Shown one piece after another: positions 8,079 to 17,463 of a DNA stretch of 64,000 bases (position 1 is its first letter; every line of letters begins with the position of its first letter). Source of the stretch: Negativicutes bacterium (lineage in GTDB: Bacteria > Bacillota > Negativicutes > Anaeromusales > Anaeromusaceae); contig SAAJ01000006.1 in the NCBI GenBank assembly GCA_009929485.1, positions 32,483 to 96,482 on the forward strand, in the 5' to 3' direction. The notes below the pieces were generated by a model, which did not search any database, was not told the DNA's origin, and was given only the letters and a program-made list of their open reading frames with translations. The position numbers and the translations under genes are program-made.

Positions 8079-9016
8079 TATTTCCGCGTCAACGCTTGCA
8101 ATAAAATGCGCTCGCACAGCGCTTCAAAAGAATGGCCTTCAGCCGCTGCCGCTTTAGGCACCAAGCTGGTTTCCGTCATGCCGGGAACGGTATTAACTTC
8201 CAATACATAGGGGCGCAGTTTTTCATCCAGCATAATGTCCGCTCTGGCAACGCCAAAACACCCTAAAACCTGGCAAGCCTGCACTGCCGCCTGTTGGACC
8301 ATCAGCGTCACATGCGGCGGCAATTGGGCGGGGACAATATATTCCGAGGCTCCCTTAGTATATTTGGATTGATAATCATATACGCCGGATTTCGGAGCAA
8401 TCTCAATAACCGGCATAGCCTCGGCGCCTGCAGTATCACACCACACAGGGACCGTAATTTCTCGACCGATAATGCACTCTTCCAATAATGCAGTTTTTCC
8501 GTACCGGAACACTTCTTCCAAGGCGGCCTGCACATCTTCCGCTTTGTGTACCATGCACACGCCAATGCTGGATCCTTGGGCAGCCGATTTAATAACCACA
8601 GGCAAGCCAAATTGTTTGATAACTGCTTGGGCCAAAGCCGCCTTGTCCTCTTGCTCTTGCAGCACCGCAAACCGCGGTGTTGGCACATCAGCGCCTTGAA
8701 ACATCATTTTAGACGCCACCTTGTCCATAGCCAGCGCACTAGCCAATACGCCAGAGCCAGTATAAGGCAGCTGCTTTAATTCCAGAAGCCCTTGCAGCGT
8801 CCCGTCTTCGCCATACTTGCCGTGAACGGCGACAAAAACTACTTCCGCGCCGCAATCGGCCAATTGTTTTTCGATCCGCGCCGGTTCCAGATCAATTCCC
8901 ACTGCTTGATACCCCAAGCGCTGTAACGCCGTCAAAATAGCATTGCCAGTCCGCAGCGAAACCTCACGCTCCGTGGATGGACCTCCCATGACTACGGCAA
9001 TCTTCTTTTCCTTCAT
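8078..9016 (-). CDS. ddl: D-alanine--D-alanine ligase
   Basis: ATP-grasp ligase making D-Ala-D-Ala for the peptidoglycan precursor. Visible motifs are VVMGGPSTEREVSLRTG at the start, HGKYGEDGTLQGLLEL, the serine loop QGSSIGVCMV, and the metal-binding end DIMLDEKLRPYVLEVNTVPGMTETSL. An upstream in-frame ATG at 9049 lacks a ribosome site. The ATG at 9016 gives MKEKKIAVVMGG with purine-rich AAGGCAAAGGAA before it and is preferred, giving 312 residues. It ends the murE-to-ddl gene run; murB, often found just before ddl, is missing here. Confidence 0.95.
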   Translation of the reverse strand: MKEKKIAVVMGGPSTEREVSLRTGNAILTALQRLGYQAVGIDLEPARIEKQLADCGAEVVFVAVHGKYGEDGTLQGLLELKQLPYTGSGVLASALAMDKVASKMMFQGADVPTPRFAVLQEQEDKAALAQAVIKQFGLPVVIKSAAQGSSIGVCMVHKAEDVQAALEEVFRYGKTALLEECIIGREITVPVWCDTAGAEAMPVIEIAPKSGVYDYQSKYTKGASEYIVPAQLPPHVTLMVQQAAVQACQVLGCFGVARADIMLDEKLRPYVLEVNTVPGMTETSLVPKAAAAEGHSFEALCERILLQALTRK

Positions 9017-9052
9017 TTTCCTTTGCCTTCTTTCCTTGGGATCCTTCATTCA

Positions 9053-10435
9053 TTAGCACTTATGGTTTTTCAACAAAGCCGCCAATTCTTCTCCTGCGCG
9101 CCAAATATCGCCGGCTCCCATGGTCATAATCAAATCACCCTGCTGCATATGTTTCATGGCAAACTCAGCCAACGCAGCTTTATCCTGCACATAATAAACT
9201 TCTTGACCTTCTTTAGGCACAACCGCTTGGAACAGCATTTCTCCGTTTACCCCTTGAAGCGGCGCTTCACCTGCCGAATACACGTCGGTCAGCACCAATA
9301 CGTCCGCTGCGCCAAAGGCCGCGCCAAATTCGCGATATAACAGCTGCGTCCGGGAATACCGATGCGGCTGGAATAAACAAACCAGCCGTTTCGGCTGGGT
9401 TTGTCGCGCCGCAACGAGAGTCGTCGCCACCTCGGTAGGATGATGTGCATAATCGTCCACAATCCAGACGTTTTCATCGCGGTATTTTGTCTGAAAACGC
9501 CGTTTCGCACCTCGAAACTCCAGCAAAGCAGCTGCAACGCCCGCAAAAGGCAAGCCAGCTTCTAACGCAACGATAATAGACGCCAATGCATTAGAAACAT
9601 TGTGTCGTCCCGGTACCGTCAACGTCACCTCGCCTAAGCAGTTTTCCTTATGCCATACTTCAAAAGTAGTGCAACCAGTTTCCATGCGAATATGTAAGGC
9701 TCGGTATTCTGCATCAGAACGTTCCAGACCATACGTAACTACTTGTCGGTTCAAGCGGGGCAAAATCATTTGTATATTTTCATTATCCAGGCAAACCACG
9801 GCTTTGCCAGTTTCAGGCAAGCGCTCTACAAAATCAACAAACGCCTGCAATACATTTTCCATTGTGCCGTAGTGATCCATATGATCATTTTCTATATTGG
9901 TAATGACAGCCATCTGCGGCGAAAGTTTGAGGAACGAACCGTCGCTTTCATCCGCTTCCGCCAACAAATAACGTCCGCGGCCCCATTTGGCATTACTCGC
10001 CAGATAATCCACATCGCCGCCAATAATCACCGTGGGATCTGCGCCGCAACGCTCAAAGATCAACCCCAGCATGGAAGTTGTTGTCGTTTTGCCGTGAGCT
10101 CCGGCTACGCCGACTCCATCTTGTTCCAGCATAAATGCCGCTAATACATCGGCTCGATGCAACACCGAAAGCCCCTGTCTAAGGGCAGCCGCAAGCTCCG
10201 GATTATCGGCATGAATGGCCGTAGATACGACCACTGCGCCTGCACCGGCTATATGTTCTTCCTTATGACCAATATGCACAACAGCTCCAGCCGCGCGCAA
10301 GCGAGCCAAGGTAGCTGAATCCTGCGCATCCGAACCGGATACTTGCATTCCTTTTTCCAAGGCAATAGTGGCCAAAGCGCTCATGCCTGCGCCGCCAATG
10401 CCGATAAAATGATACTTAGTTGTTGATGAAAGCAA
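9053..10435 (-). CDS. murC: UDP-N-acetylmuramate--L-alanine ligase
   Basis: Adds L-Ala to UDP-MurNAc, the first amino-acid step of the stem peptide. The N-terminal Rossmann motif is HFIGIGGAGMSALA (residues 9-22). The ATP loop AGAHGKTTTTSM is at 111-122 and the nucleotide/substrate segment DDYAHHPTEV near 325. Length 460 residues is usual. The start is a TTG with AGGAGG upstream; no closer ATG keeps the conserved N-terminus. It lies between murG and ddl. Confidence 0.97.
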   Translation of the reverse strand: MLSSTTKYHFIGIGGAGMSALATIALEKGMQVSGSDAQDSATLARLRAAGAVVHIGHKEEHIAGAGAVVVSTAIHADNPELAAALRQGLSVLHRADVLAAFMLEQDGVGVAGAHGKTTTTSMLGLIFERCGADPTVIIGGDVDYLASNAKWGRGRYLLAEADESDGSFLKLSPQMAVITNIENDHMDHYGTMENVLQAFVDFVERLPETGKAVVCLDNENIQMILPRLNRQVVTYGLERSDAEYRALHIRMETGCTTFEVWHKENCLGEVTLTVPGRHNVSNALASIIVALEAGLPFAGVAAALLEFRGAKRRFQTKYRDENVWIVDDYAHHPTEVATTLVAARQTQPKRLVCLFQPHRYSRTQLLYREFGAAFGAADVLVLTDVYSAGEAPLQGVNGEMLFQAVVPKEGQEVYYVQDKAALAEFAMKHMQQGDLIMTMGAGDIWRAGEELAALLKNHKC

Positions 10436-10468
10436 CGTTATTCTTCCTCCTTGCCGCTCTAGGCAGCG

Positions 10469-11572
10469 CTACTTAACCAATTTAACAGCCCATTCGGCAA
10501 TATCCCTGGCCGCTTGCGGGCGTCCCAACGCCCTGCTGGCTTCCGCCATGGCGGTCAATTGCTGCGAATCGTCCAACAAGGCCAGCACGGTTTCTTGCAA
10601 AAGGCCTTCTTCCAATTGTGCGTCGCCCAACACTTTAGCTGCTCCGGCATTAGCCAGTACACGAGCATTCCACTCTTGATGATTTTCCGCCGCATACGGG
10701 TACGGCACTAAAATTGCCGGTACGCCGCGCACGGTCAACTCCGCAATTCCCAGCGCCCCAGCACGAAACACGGCTAAATCCGCTACCGCCAAGGCCGCCG
10801 GCATTTCATGCAAATACGGACGAACAAAAAGGCGCGGAGCTTCTTCCAGCCCACGTCGCCGCAGTTCGTCAACTACGTTATTATACTCGTTTTTCCCTGT
10901 GATGTGCAACACTTGCACATCCTCCCGCATCGCCAAGGCAGCGTGTACTTCAATCATCGCCTGGTTAATGCTGCGGGCGCCCCGGCTGCCGCCGGCAACT
11001 AGGAGGGTCTTGCAAGAACTGCTCAGTCCCAATTGTTTCAAGCTTTCCTCCCGCTGCGCTGTCAGCACTTCGCGGCGCACCGGATTGCCTGTCACCGCCT
11101 GGCGGCAACGGCCGGAAAAACGGCTGGAAGCCTCGGCATAACCCAAAGCCACGCCATCGACAACATGCGAAAGAAGTCGATTGGTAATGCCTGCAATGGC
11201 GTTCTGTTCCTGAATCAACGTCGGAATTCCCAACAAAAATGCAGCCAACAACACCGGTCCGCAGACATAGCCCCCAGTCCCCACGACCACTTGCGGCCGA
11301 AATTGACGCAATAAGCCTATCGACTGCCATACGCCGCCCAAAGCGGTTGCTGCCGCCTGCATACTTGCAAGCAAATTTTTCCGGTTCAACCCGCGGGAAG
11401 CTACAGTAGCAAAGGGAATTCCAGCCTTAGGAACCAGCTCCGCTTCCAAACCGCTTGCTGTACCAATGTATAAAAGCTCGGTTCCCGGATGCAAATGGCA
11501 AATTTCTTCGCCAATCGTCAGCGCCGGATAAATATGTCCGCCGGTTCCACCGCCGGACAATACTACCTTCAT
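10469..11572 (-). CDS. murG: UDP-GlcNAc:lipid I GlcNAc transferase
   Basis: Peripheral membrane glycosyltransferase that turns lipid I into lipid II. The N-terminal glycine loop is VLSGGGTGGHIYPALTI. A second glycine-rich loop reads VVVGTGGYVCGPVLL, and the donor site has FRAGALGIAELTVRGVPAILVPYPYAAENHQEWNA. The ATG at 11572 has AGGAGG seven bases upstream and overlaps the murD stop (ATGA), so it is preferred to the ATG at 11611. That gives 367 residues. In many Firmicutes a ftsW/spoVE gene sits between murD and murG; here they are directly coupled. Confidence 0.97.
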   Translation of the reverse strand: MKVVLSGGGTGGHIYPALTIGEEICHLHPGTELLYIGTASGLEAELVPKAGIPFATVASRGLNRKNLLASMQAAATALGGVWQSIGLLRQFRPQVVVGTGGYVCGPVLLAAFLLGIPTLIQEQNAIAGITNRLLSHVVDGVALGYAEASSRFSGRCRQAVTGNPVRREVLTAQREESLKQLGLSSSCKTLLVAGGSRGARSINQAMIEVHAALAMREDVQVLHITGKNEYNNVVDELRRRGLEEAPRLFVRPYLHEMPAALAVADLAVFRAGALGIAELTVRGVPAILVPYPYAAENHQEWNARVLANAGAAKVLGDAQLEEGLLQETVLALLDDSQQLTAMAEASRALGRPQAARDIAEWAVKLVK

Positions 11573-12945
11573 GCTTGTCCTCCTGTTGCCGCCTCCAGCG
11601 CCGCAACACATTCTTTAAAAAAGCGTCCGCGCTCTTCAAAACTAGAAAATTGATCGAAACTGGCACAAGCCGGCGACAACAACACCACTTCCGCAGGTTG
11701 CGCCAGAGCTTTGGCTACTTGTATCGCCTCTTCAACGCCAGAAACAAGACGAATCTGCTGCACTCCCGCTTGCCGGGCCGCCGCTTCAAAACGTTCCGCC
11801 GCCGCGCCAAACAAAAGCAAGTAACGAGCCTTATCCTTAACAAGCTTCATCATGGTCTGTAAATCTGTATTCTTATCCTTGCCTCCCGCCAGAAGAATAA
11901 TGCCGGTATCAAAGGCTTCCAGAGCCTTAATGGTCGATTCTGGATTGGTAGCCTTAGAGTCGTTATAATATTTTACATTATCAATTTCAGCCACTAATTC
12001 AATGCGATGCTCCACACCTTCAAAGGAGCGCAGCACTTCACAAATCACCTGCGGAGTCACGCCTGCCACATACGCCATAGCCGCCGCAGCCAGCACATTT
12101 TCCACATTATGAGCTCCAGGAAGGCCCAACTCCGCTGCATCCAGCAACGATATTTCCGCCCCTTGCCAACGAATCACCATTTTCCCAGCGCGAACAAAGG
12201 CGCCTTCAGGCAATACTTCCAAACGACTGAAAAAAAGCACCCGTCCCGGGGCTCGTTTAGCCATATCACGCGTGATCGGGTCATCATAATTAAGAACAAC
12301 AACGTCTTCGGCGCCTTGTTTATTAAAGACCCGCTCTTTGACACTGCTATACTGCTCCACTGTACCGTGGCGTTCCAAATGGTCCGGCGTCACATTCAAT
12401 ACAGCTGCCACATACGGGCGAAACTCCTGTACGCTTTCCAATTGATAACTGGAAATTTCAGCTACTGCCATGTCATTAGCGCCCAAGTCCAGCACCTGTT
12501 CCGAAAGGCCTGCGCCAATATTTCCGCCTACAGCCGTTTTAAAGCCGCTGGCCTTGATCATTTCTCCTAAAAGAGTGGTCGTCGTAGTCTTACCGTTTGT
12601 TCCTGTGATAGCCAGCATAGGCGCCTTGCAAAGCTGATACGCAATCTCCACTTCGCTAACTACCGGAATCCCTCTTTGCTGCGCCTTACCCACGTACGCC
12701 GCTTTCAATGGAATTCCAGGAGACACTACTAGAAAATCAGCGTCTTCCAGGCACTCTTCCGCTTCCGCACCTAGTTGCAGGTGAATTCCTTCATTCGCCA
12801 GATTCAACACCTGCAGTGGCAGCTGCTCCGCTTCCTTGCCGTCCACCAATGTCACATCCGCCTGTACACGCCGTAACGCTTTGGCCACCGTTACGCCACT
12901 CACGCCTGCACCTAATACAACAGCCTTCTTTGCTGCTATTTCCAT
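11569..12945 (-). CDS. murD: UDP-N-acetylmuramoylalanine--D-glutamate ligase
   Basis: Adds D-Glu to UDP-MurNAc-L-Ala. It has the N-terminal fold VVLGAGVSGVTVAKAL (residues 9-24), the ATP loop LAITGTNGKTTTTTLLGE (111-128), the NVTPDHLERHG substrate motif and the C-terminal YNDSKATNPEST segment. Length 458 residues is typical. The start has GGAGGA upstream. It overlaps murG by four bases. Confidence 0.97.
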   Translation of the reverse strand: MEIAAKKAVVLGAGVSGVTVAKALRRVQADVTLVDGKEAEQLPLQVLNLANEGIHLQLGAEAEECLEDADFLVVSPGIPLKAAYVGKAQQRGIPVVSEVEIAYQLCKAPMLAITGTNGKTTTTTLLGEMIKASGFKTAVGGNIGAGLSEQVLDLGANDMAVAEISSYQLESVQEFRPYVAAVLNVTPDHLERHGTVEQYSSVKERVFNKQGAEDVVVLNYDDPITRDMAKRAPGRVLFFSRLEVLPEGAFVRAGKMVIRWQGAEISLLDAAELGLPGAHNVENVLAAAAMAYVAGVTPQVICEVLRSFEGVEHRIELVAEIDNVKYYNDSKATNPESTIKALEAFDTGIILLAGGKDKNTDLQTMMKLVKDKARYLLLFGAAAERFEAAARQAGVQQIRLVSGVEEAIQVAKALAQPAEVVLLSPACASFDQFSSFEERGRFFKECVAALEAATGGQA

Positions 12946-12973
12946 ACGTCTTCCTCCTACCTGCTCCTGTTTA

Positions 12974-13942
12974 TCAACGCAAGCCGCTCATCCACAAAAC
13001 GCCCAACGCCGCCAAAGCAGCGCCTACGCCGCTTAACCAAAACACCAGAACCACCTTGCGCTCCGACCAGCCTCCCAATTCGAAGTGATGATGCAAGGGA
13101 CTCATCCGAAAAATGCGCTTCCCTGTCGTTTTAAAGGAAAACACTTGCAAAATAACAGATAAAGCCTCCGCTACAAAAACAAGGCCCACAATACCCAACA
13201 GCAGTTCTGTCTTAGTCAATACCGCCAGAGCCGCCAAGGCGCCTCCCAAAGCCAATGAGCCAGTGTCGCCCATGAAAATCTTCGCCGGATACGCATTGAA
13301 CCACAAAAATCCTAAGCAGGATCCCGCCAGAGCCACCGCAAATGCGCCAAGCCCTTCGTGCCCAAAGTAAGCGGCAATAACCGCATAGCAAACACTGGCA
13401 ACCGTCATGGTTCCCGCCGCTAAACCATCCAAGCCATCCGTCAAATTCACAGCATTGCTGGCGCCAACAAGAATAAAGAATAAAAAAGCATAATAACCCC
13501 AGCCTAAATCAAGCATTTGCGAAGTTCCCGGAAGCCATACTTCCGTGCCTCGCTGCAAATAGACCTGTGCTACATACGCCAGCACTAGCGCCAGCGCCGC
13601 CTGTCCCAAAAGCTTCTGTTTGGCAGTCAGCCCTAGATTTCGCTTCAAGACCACTTTAATATAATCATCACTAAAACCAATCAAGCCATGCCCTACAAAA
13701 ACCAAGTACACTACCAGCACTTCCGGACGCCAACCGCCAAAAAGCAAGGTAGCTACCGTCATGGACAAAAGCATCAGCAAACCGCCCATCGTGGGCGTTC
13801 CCGCTTTGGCCAAATGACGCTGGGGTCCTTCTTCGCGAATACTCTGTCCGAATTTCAGCTTATGTAAAATCGGTATTAAAATCGGCCCTGCCGCCAAAAC
13901 AACTGCCATGCCGGCAAGGCCCGGCAAAATCCACTCCATCAT
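12974..13942 (-). CDS. mraY: phospho-N-acetylmuramoyl-pentapeptide transferase
   Basis: Integral membrane enzyme that transfers phospho-MurNAc-pentapeptide to undecaprenyl phosphate, giving lipid I. About ten hydrophobic segments are visible. Family motifs: [11 protein letters not shown] (residues 48-58), the aspartate pair in [28 protein letters not shown], the catalytic [12 protein letters not shown], and the histidine loop [15 protein letters not shown]. Length 322 residues is normal. It lies between murF and murD. Confidence 0.97.
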   Translation of the reverse strand: MMEWILPGLAGMAVVLAAGPILIPILHKLKFGQSIREEGPQRHLAKAGTPTMGGLLMLLSMTVATLLFGGWRPEVLVVYLVFVGHGLIGFSDDYIKVVLKRNLGLTAKQKLLGQAALALVLAYVAQVYLQRGTEVWLPGTSQMLDLGWGYYAFLFFILVGASNAVNLTDGLDGLAAGTMTVASVCYAVIAAYFGHEGLGAFAVALAGSCLGFLWFNAYPAKIFMGDTGSLALGGALAALAVLTKTELLLGIVGLVFVAEALSVILQVFSFKTTGKRIFRMSPLHHHFELGGWSERKVVLVFWLSGVGAALAALGVLWMSGLR

Positions 13943-13977
13943 CTTTCAAAGACTCCCTGTTTTTGTTATTTAGATTT

Positions 13978-15351
13978 TCAACGCAAGCGCTCCAGAATCG
14001 CTTCCATATGCATCCCGCGCGAGCCTTTCACAAGCACCGTATCACCCTTGCGCAAAATGCTTCGCAAGGCGTATTGCGCCTCGCCATGATCATTGCAGGC
14101 CAAAGCAATTTCCGCTCCTGCCAGCCTGGCTGCTTCCGCAATATAGCCAGCCAAAGGGCCTACGGTCACAACATGACGTATGCCGGAAGTAACCAAATGA
14201 ATACCGATAGCTCGATGCGCTTCAATAGCAGCATCCCCCAATTCCAGCATATCTCCTAAAACAGCCACAACCCGTCCCTGGGCGATGGCAGCCACGGTGT
14301 CAATAGCCGCTCGCATCGAGAGCGGACTGGCGTTATAGGCGTCATTCACCAAAAGATACCGCGGCGTCTGTTCAAATTCGAAGCGCATGCCGCTCGGCTC
14401 ATATTGCTGCAGCGCGGCAGCAATATCCGCCAGCGACAATCCCGCCGCTTCTCTCGCTATCGCAACAGCAGCCAAGCTGTTATATACATTGTGTACACCT
14501 ACCGCAGGAATCTCCATTACTTGCCGCTCATCTTTATAGCAGCATACATAACGAATACCTTGGGCTGAATAATGGACATTCTCCGCCCACACGTCCGCCT
14601 TTTCATTCAAGCCATAAGAAACTACACGGCAGGGAGCTTGCGCCGCCATAGACCTCACCAGAGCATCATCCTGGTTCAATACGGCTATGCCGTCATTGGG
14701 AAGCGCCTGCACCAGCTCCGCCTTTGCTTTAGCAATATTGGCCACAGACCCGAGAAGTTCCAAATGCGTTTCTCCTACATTGGTTACAATGCCCTGTGTC
14801 GGCCGGGCAATATCCGCTAGTTCCGCGATCTGCCCCAAGCCTCTCATGCCCATTTCTACTACAGCCGCTTCATGAGAAGGTTCCAACGATAACAATGTTA
14901 GGGGCAGGCCAATTTCGTTATTGAAATTTCCCTTTGTTTTCAATACATTAAACCGAGCCCCTAAGGCTGCAGCCACCATATCCTTCGTACTGGTCTTCCC
15001 ATTAGAGCCAGTTACGGCAATAACAGGAATGGCAAAACGCAGCCGATGAAAGCGCGCTAAATCCTGCAACGCTTTACGCGTATCGGCAACCAGTACAACC
15101 GGGAGAGATACGTCTTCTAACAATGCATCTTCACGCTGCACCACCAGAGCCGCCGCGCCAGCCTGTATCGCGTCAGCCAAAAAATGATGGGCGTCAAAGG
15201 ACTCCCCGGCCAAGGCTACAAAAAGCTCGCCCGGCTGCAACGCGCGCGTATCGGTTGCAACCCCTTCGCAAGGCTGTTGCTCACCTTTTCCCCGTACTAC
15301 CTTGCCGCCTGTGGCCTCCACTATCTCCGCTAATGTAAACCGTGCACTCAT
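13978..15351 (-). CDS. murF: UDP-MurNAc-tripeptide--D-Ala-D-Ala ligase
   Basis: Joins D-Ala-D-Ala to the UDP-MurNAc-tripeptide, completing the cytoplasmic precursor. Visible motifs: VATDTRALQPGELFVAL near the start, the ATP loop AVTGSNGKTSTKDMVAAALG, NNEIGLPLTLL, VNDAYNASPLSM and GDMLELG. An in-frame ATG at 15378 lies inside murE. The ATG at 15351 has AAAGGAGG upstream and overlaps the murE stop region closely, so I chose it (457 residues). Confidence 0.96.
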   Translation of the reverse strand: MSARFTLAEIVEATGGKVVRGKGEQQPCEGVATDTRALQPGELFVALAGESFDAHHFLADAIQAGAAALVVQREDALLEDVSLPVVLVADTRKALQDLARFHRLRFAIPVIAVTGSNGKTSTKDMVAAALGARFNVLKTKGNFNNEIGLPLTLLSLEPSHEAAVVEMGMRGLGQIAELADIARPTQGIVTNVGETHLELLGSVANIAKAKAELVQALPNDGIAVLNQDDALVRSMAAQAPCRVVSYGLNEKADVWAENVHYSAQGIRYVCCYKDERQVMEIPAVGVHNVYNSLAAVAIAREAAGLSLADIAAALQQYEPSGMRFEFEQTPRYLLVNDAYNASPLSMRAAIDTVAAIAQGRVVAVLGDMLELGDAAIEAHRAIGIHLVTSGIRHVVTVGPLAGYIAEAARLAGAEIALACNDHGEAQYALRSILRKGDTVLVKGSRGMHMEAILERLR

Positions 15352-15353
15352 CT

Positions 15354-16844
15354 TTATGCCTCCTTTTGCCGCAGCCATTCCTGAATTATTTCCTTATCAT
15401 CAAAATGAATTGTCTTGTCTTTTAAAATTTGATAGTTTTCATGTCCTTTGCCAGCTACTAAAATAATATCGCCTGGCTGAGCCAATTCCAAGGCCCGTCC
15501 AATGCCTTGCCGGCGATCCACTATCTTTTCATATTGCACCTCCGGGCGCAACTCTTGTAAAATGCCCACTTCGATTTCACTCAAAATGGTTTCCGGCTCT
15601 TCCGAACGAGGATTGTCCGAAGTGGCGATGACCACATCGCTATACTTTGCAGCCAGCGCCCCCATCAAAGGACGTTTCGTGCGATCCCGGTCGCCGCCGC
15701 AGCCAAATACGGTCACCACTCTGGCAGGCTTCATCTCCCTGGCTGTACGTAAAATATTTTCCAACCCGTCCGGAGTATGCGCATAATCAACAATAACAGC
15801 AAATTCCTTACCGCCGTCTACCCGTTCAAAGCGCCCAGGCACGCCGGGAAAGGAAGCCAAGGCTTCTTGGATTACCGGCCAAGACACGCCTTCGCTTAAA
15901 GCCGCTCCTATGGCTCCTAATGCATTGTAAACATTAAATCGTCCCGTGAGAAGCAGTTTAACCGGCCATGCTTCGCCTTTTCGTTGCAACAGGAAGCGCG
16001 CACCTTCCGGCGTCACCTGAACATTTTTAGCCAGCAAGTCCGCTTGGGCATCCTCAATCCCATACGTAAGTATGTCACACGCAGCCGCGTCCCGCATGAC
16101 ATCCGCCGCTGGATCATCCGCGTTGATTACCGCATGCTTGCCTGTTTTAGAACCAGCCTGCGAGGCAAGAGAAAACAAGCGAGCCTTAGCTTCTGCATAC
16201 TCGCCAAGAGTTTTATGAAAATCCAAATGATCTTGAGTCATATTGGTAAACATAGCCATATCAAATTCACAGCCGGCAATACGGTCCAGGGCTAAAGCAT
16301 GTGAAGATACTTCCATGACGACATAATCCATGCCGGCTTCCGCCATACGCCACAGCAACGCCTGAAGTTCCACTACATCAGGCGTCGTATTCTTCGCAGG
16401 AACCTTTTCATCGCCTATGAGCGACTGAATCGTTCCAATCAAGCCTACTCGATAGCCAGCCGCCTCCAAAATAGCTTTTAATAAATAGGTTGTCGTAGTT
16501 TTGCCGTTTGTACCGGTAACTCCCAACAAACGCAGTTTTTGTGTCGGCCTATCATAAAAAAAAGGAACAATGCGTCCCATCGCTTCACGTACATCCGGAA
16601 CCACGAGCACAGCAGCTCCTGAAACCGTTAGCGGCCTTTCCGCCAAAAGAGCCACAGCCCCTTCAGCTACTGCCTTTTCGGCAAAATCATGCCCATCTAC
16701 TTTACTGCCCGGCAAACAAATAAAAAGGCTTCCCTGTGTTACTTGTCTGGAGTCCTGCGTAATGCCAGTGATTGCAGCCTCACAAATCCCTTGGTATTGG
16801 ACTTCCGGCAATAGCGCTATAATTTCTGACAGCATCTTTTGCAT
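15354..16844 (-). CDS. murE: UDP-MurNAc-L-Ala-D-Glu--meso-diaminopimelate ligase
   Basis: Adds the third stem residue. The ATP loop VTGTNGKTTTTYLL is at residues 109-122. The substrate pocket motif reads TSDNPRSEEPE (about 405-415); DNPR is the motif of meso-diaminopimelate enzymes rather than lysine enzymes, so the wall should be DAP type. Length 496 residues is normal. It is the first gene after a terminator and has its own promoter. In most relatives ftsI/spoVD lies directly upstream; here the upstream neighbour is ftsL. Confidence 0.97.
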   Translation of the reverse strand: MQKMLSEIIALLPEVQYQGICEAAITGITQDSRQVTQGSLFICLPGSKVDGHDFAEKAVAEGAVALLAERPLTVSGAAVLVVPDVREAMGRIVPFFYDRPTQKLRLLGVTGTNGKTTTTYLLKAILEAAGYRVGLIGTIQSLIGDEKVPAKNTTPDVVELQALLWRMAEAGMDYVVMEVSSHALALDRIAGCEFDMAMFTNMTQDHLDFHKTLGEYAEAKARLFSLASQAGSKTGKHAVINADDPAADVMRDAAACDILTYGIEDAQADLLAKNVQVTPEGARFLLQRKGEAWPVKLLLTGRFNVYNALGAIGAALSEGVSWPVIQEALASFPGVPGRFERVDGGKEFAVIVDYAHTPDGLENILRTAREMKPARVVTVFGCGGDRDRTKRPLMGALAAKYSDVVIATSDNPRSEEPETILSEIEVGILQELRPEVQYEKIVDRRQGIGRALELAQPGDIILVAGKGHENYQILKDKTIHFDDKEIIQEWLRQKEA

Positions 16845-16876
16845 CAGTACATCTCCTCTGCATTTACTTGCTATTA

Positions 16877-16906
16877 ATTGTAACGATTACTATAAAAAAA
16901 GTCCAA
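16877..16906 (-). promoter_or_regulatory. promoter of the murE-to-ddl operon
   Basis: Minus-strand TTGGAC (16901-16906), an 18-base spacer and TACAAT (16877-16882), about 30 bases before the murE start. The upstream ftsL transcript ends in a terminator, so this promoter probably drives the murein ligase genes. Confidence 0.7.
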
Positions 16907-16927
16907 TCACGAAAGTATGACAAAATA

Positions 16928-16955
16928 CGAAAAAGCAACCGTACTGGCTGCTTTT
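16928..16955 (-). terminator. terminator between ftsL and murE
   Basis: Minus-strand stem AAAAGCAGCC/GGTTGCTTTT (one G-T pair, 5-base loop), followed by a short T-run. It ends the mraZ-rsmH-ftsL transcript. Confidence 0.72.
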
Positions 16956-16985
16956 CATAACTCTATTAATAAAAAATATAATAGC

Positions 16986-17441
16986 TTAGCGATTAGTACC
17001 TGCTTGCGCTGTCGCTCCCTTTAAGTTAGCTTTTACACGATCCCAAAGATTGTCCTGTGCTTCCACTGAAACGGCACTCGGAGCCGTCTGAGGATTAATA
17101 CAGTACAAGTTTTGCGGCGTTACCATGCCTAACTCACGCGTAGCTACGGCTTGAATACGCTGTGGCGCTTTGAGTTGGGCAATTTCCAACTGCAATTGTT
17201 CGTTCTCTTTTTCCAATGACATAATTTGGGATTTTGTCTTTACAACCGAATAGCCGGTCGTAACGACGAATTCACTGCAAACTGCACCAACAATGGCCAA
17301 CACTGCTATGCCGCAAACAAGCAAGCCTACTCTCGCTCGCAAACGAACATCGCATTGCGGTTGCTTACGAAAGGTTTTTGCAGGTGTATGTTGCTGTTCT
17401 TCTACAGGATGTTTCCACTCCTGTCTTTGTTGAGCCAACAT
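16986..17441 (-). CDS. ftsL: FtsL-like septum formation protein
   Basis: Bitopic divisome protein of 151 residues. It has a long cytoplasmic tail, one membrane segment (VGLLVCGIAVLAIVGAVCSEFVV, about residues 38-60), then a leucine-zipper coiled coil (IMSLEKENEQLQLEIAQLK). The short extracytoplasmic part reads ATRELGMVTPQNLY, a pattern of the FtsL/DivIC superfamily. Position after rsmH supports FtsL rather than DivIC. The partner transpeptidase gene (ftsI/spoVD), normally next, is missing; a terminator follows instead. Sequence conservation in this family is low, hence the moderate confidence. Confidence 0.85.
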   Translation of the reverse strand: MLAQQRQEWKHPVEEQQHTPAKTFRKQPQCDVRLRARVGLLVCGIAVLAIVGAVCSEFVVTTGYSVVKTKSQIMSLEKENEQLQLEIAQLKAPQRIQAVATRELGMVTPQNLYCINPQTAPSAVSVEAQDNLWDRVKANLKGATAQAGTNR

Positions 17442-17463
17442 GCAAGTCCCTCCTTGGATCTGA

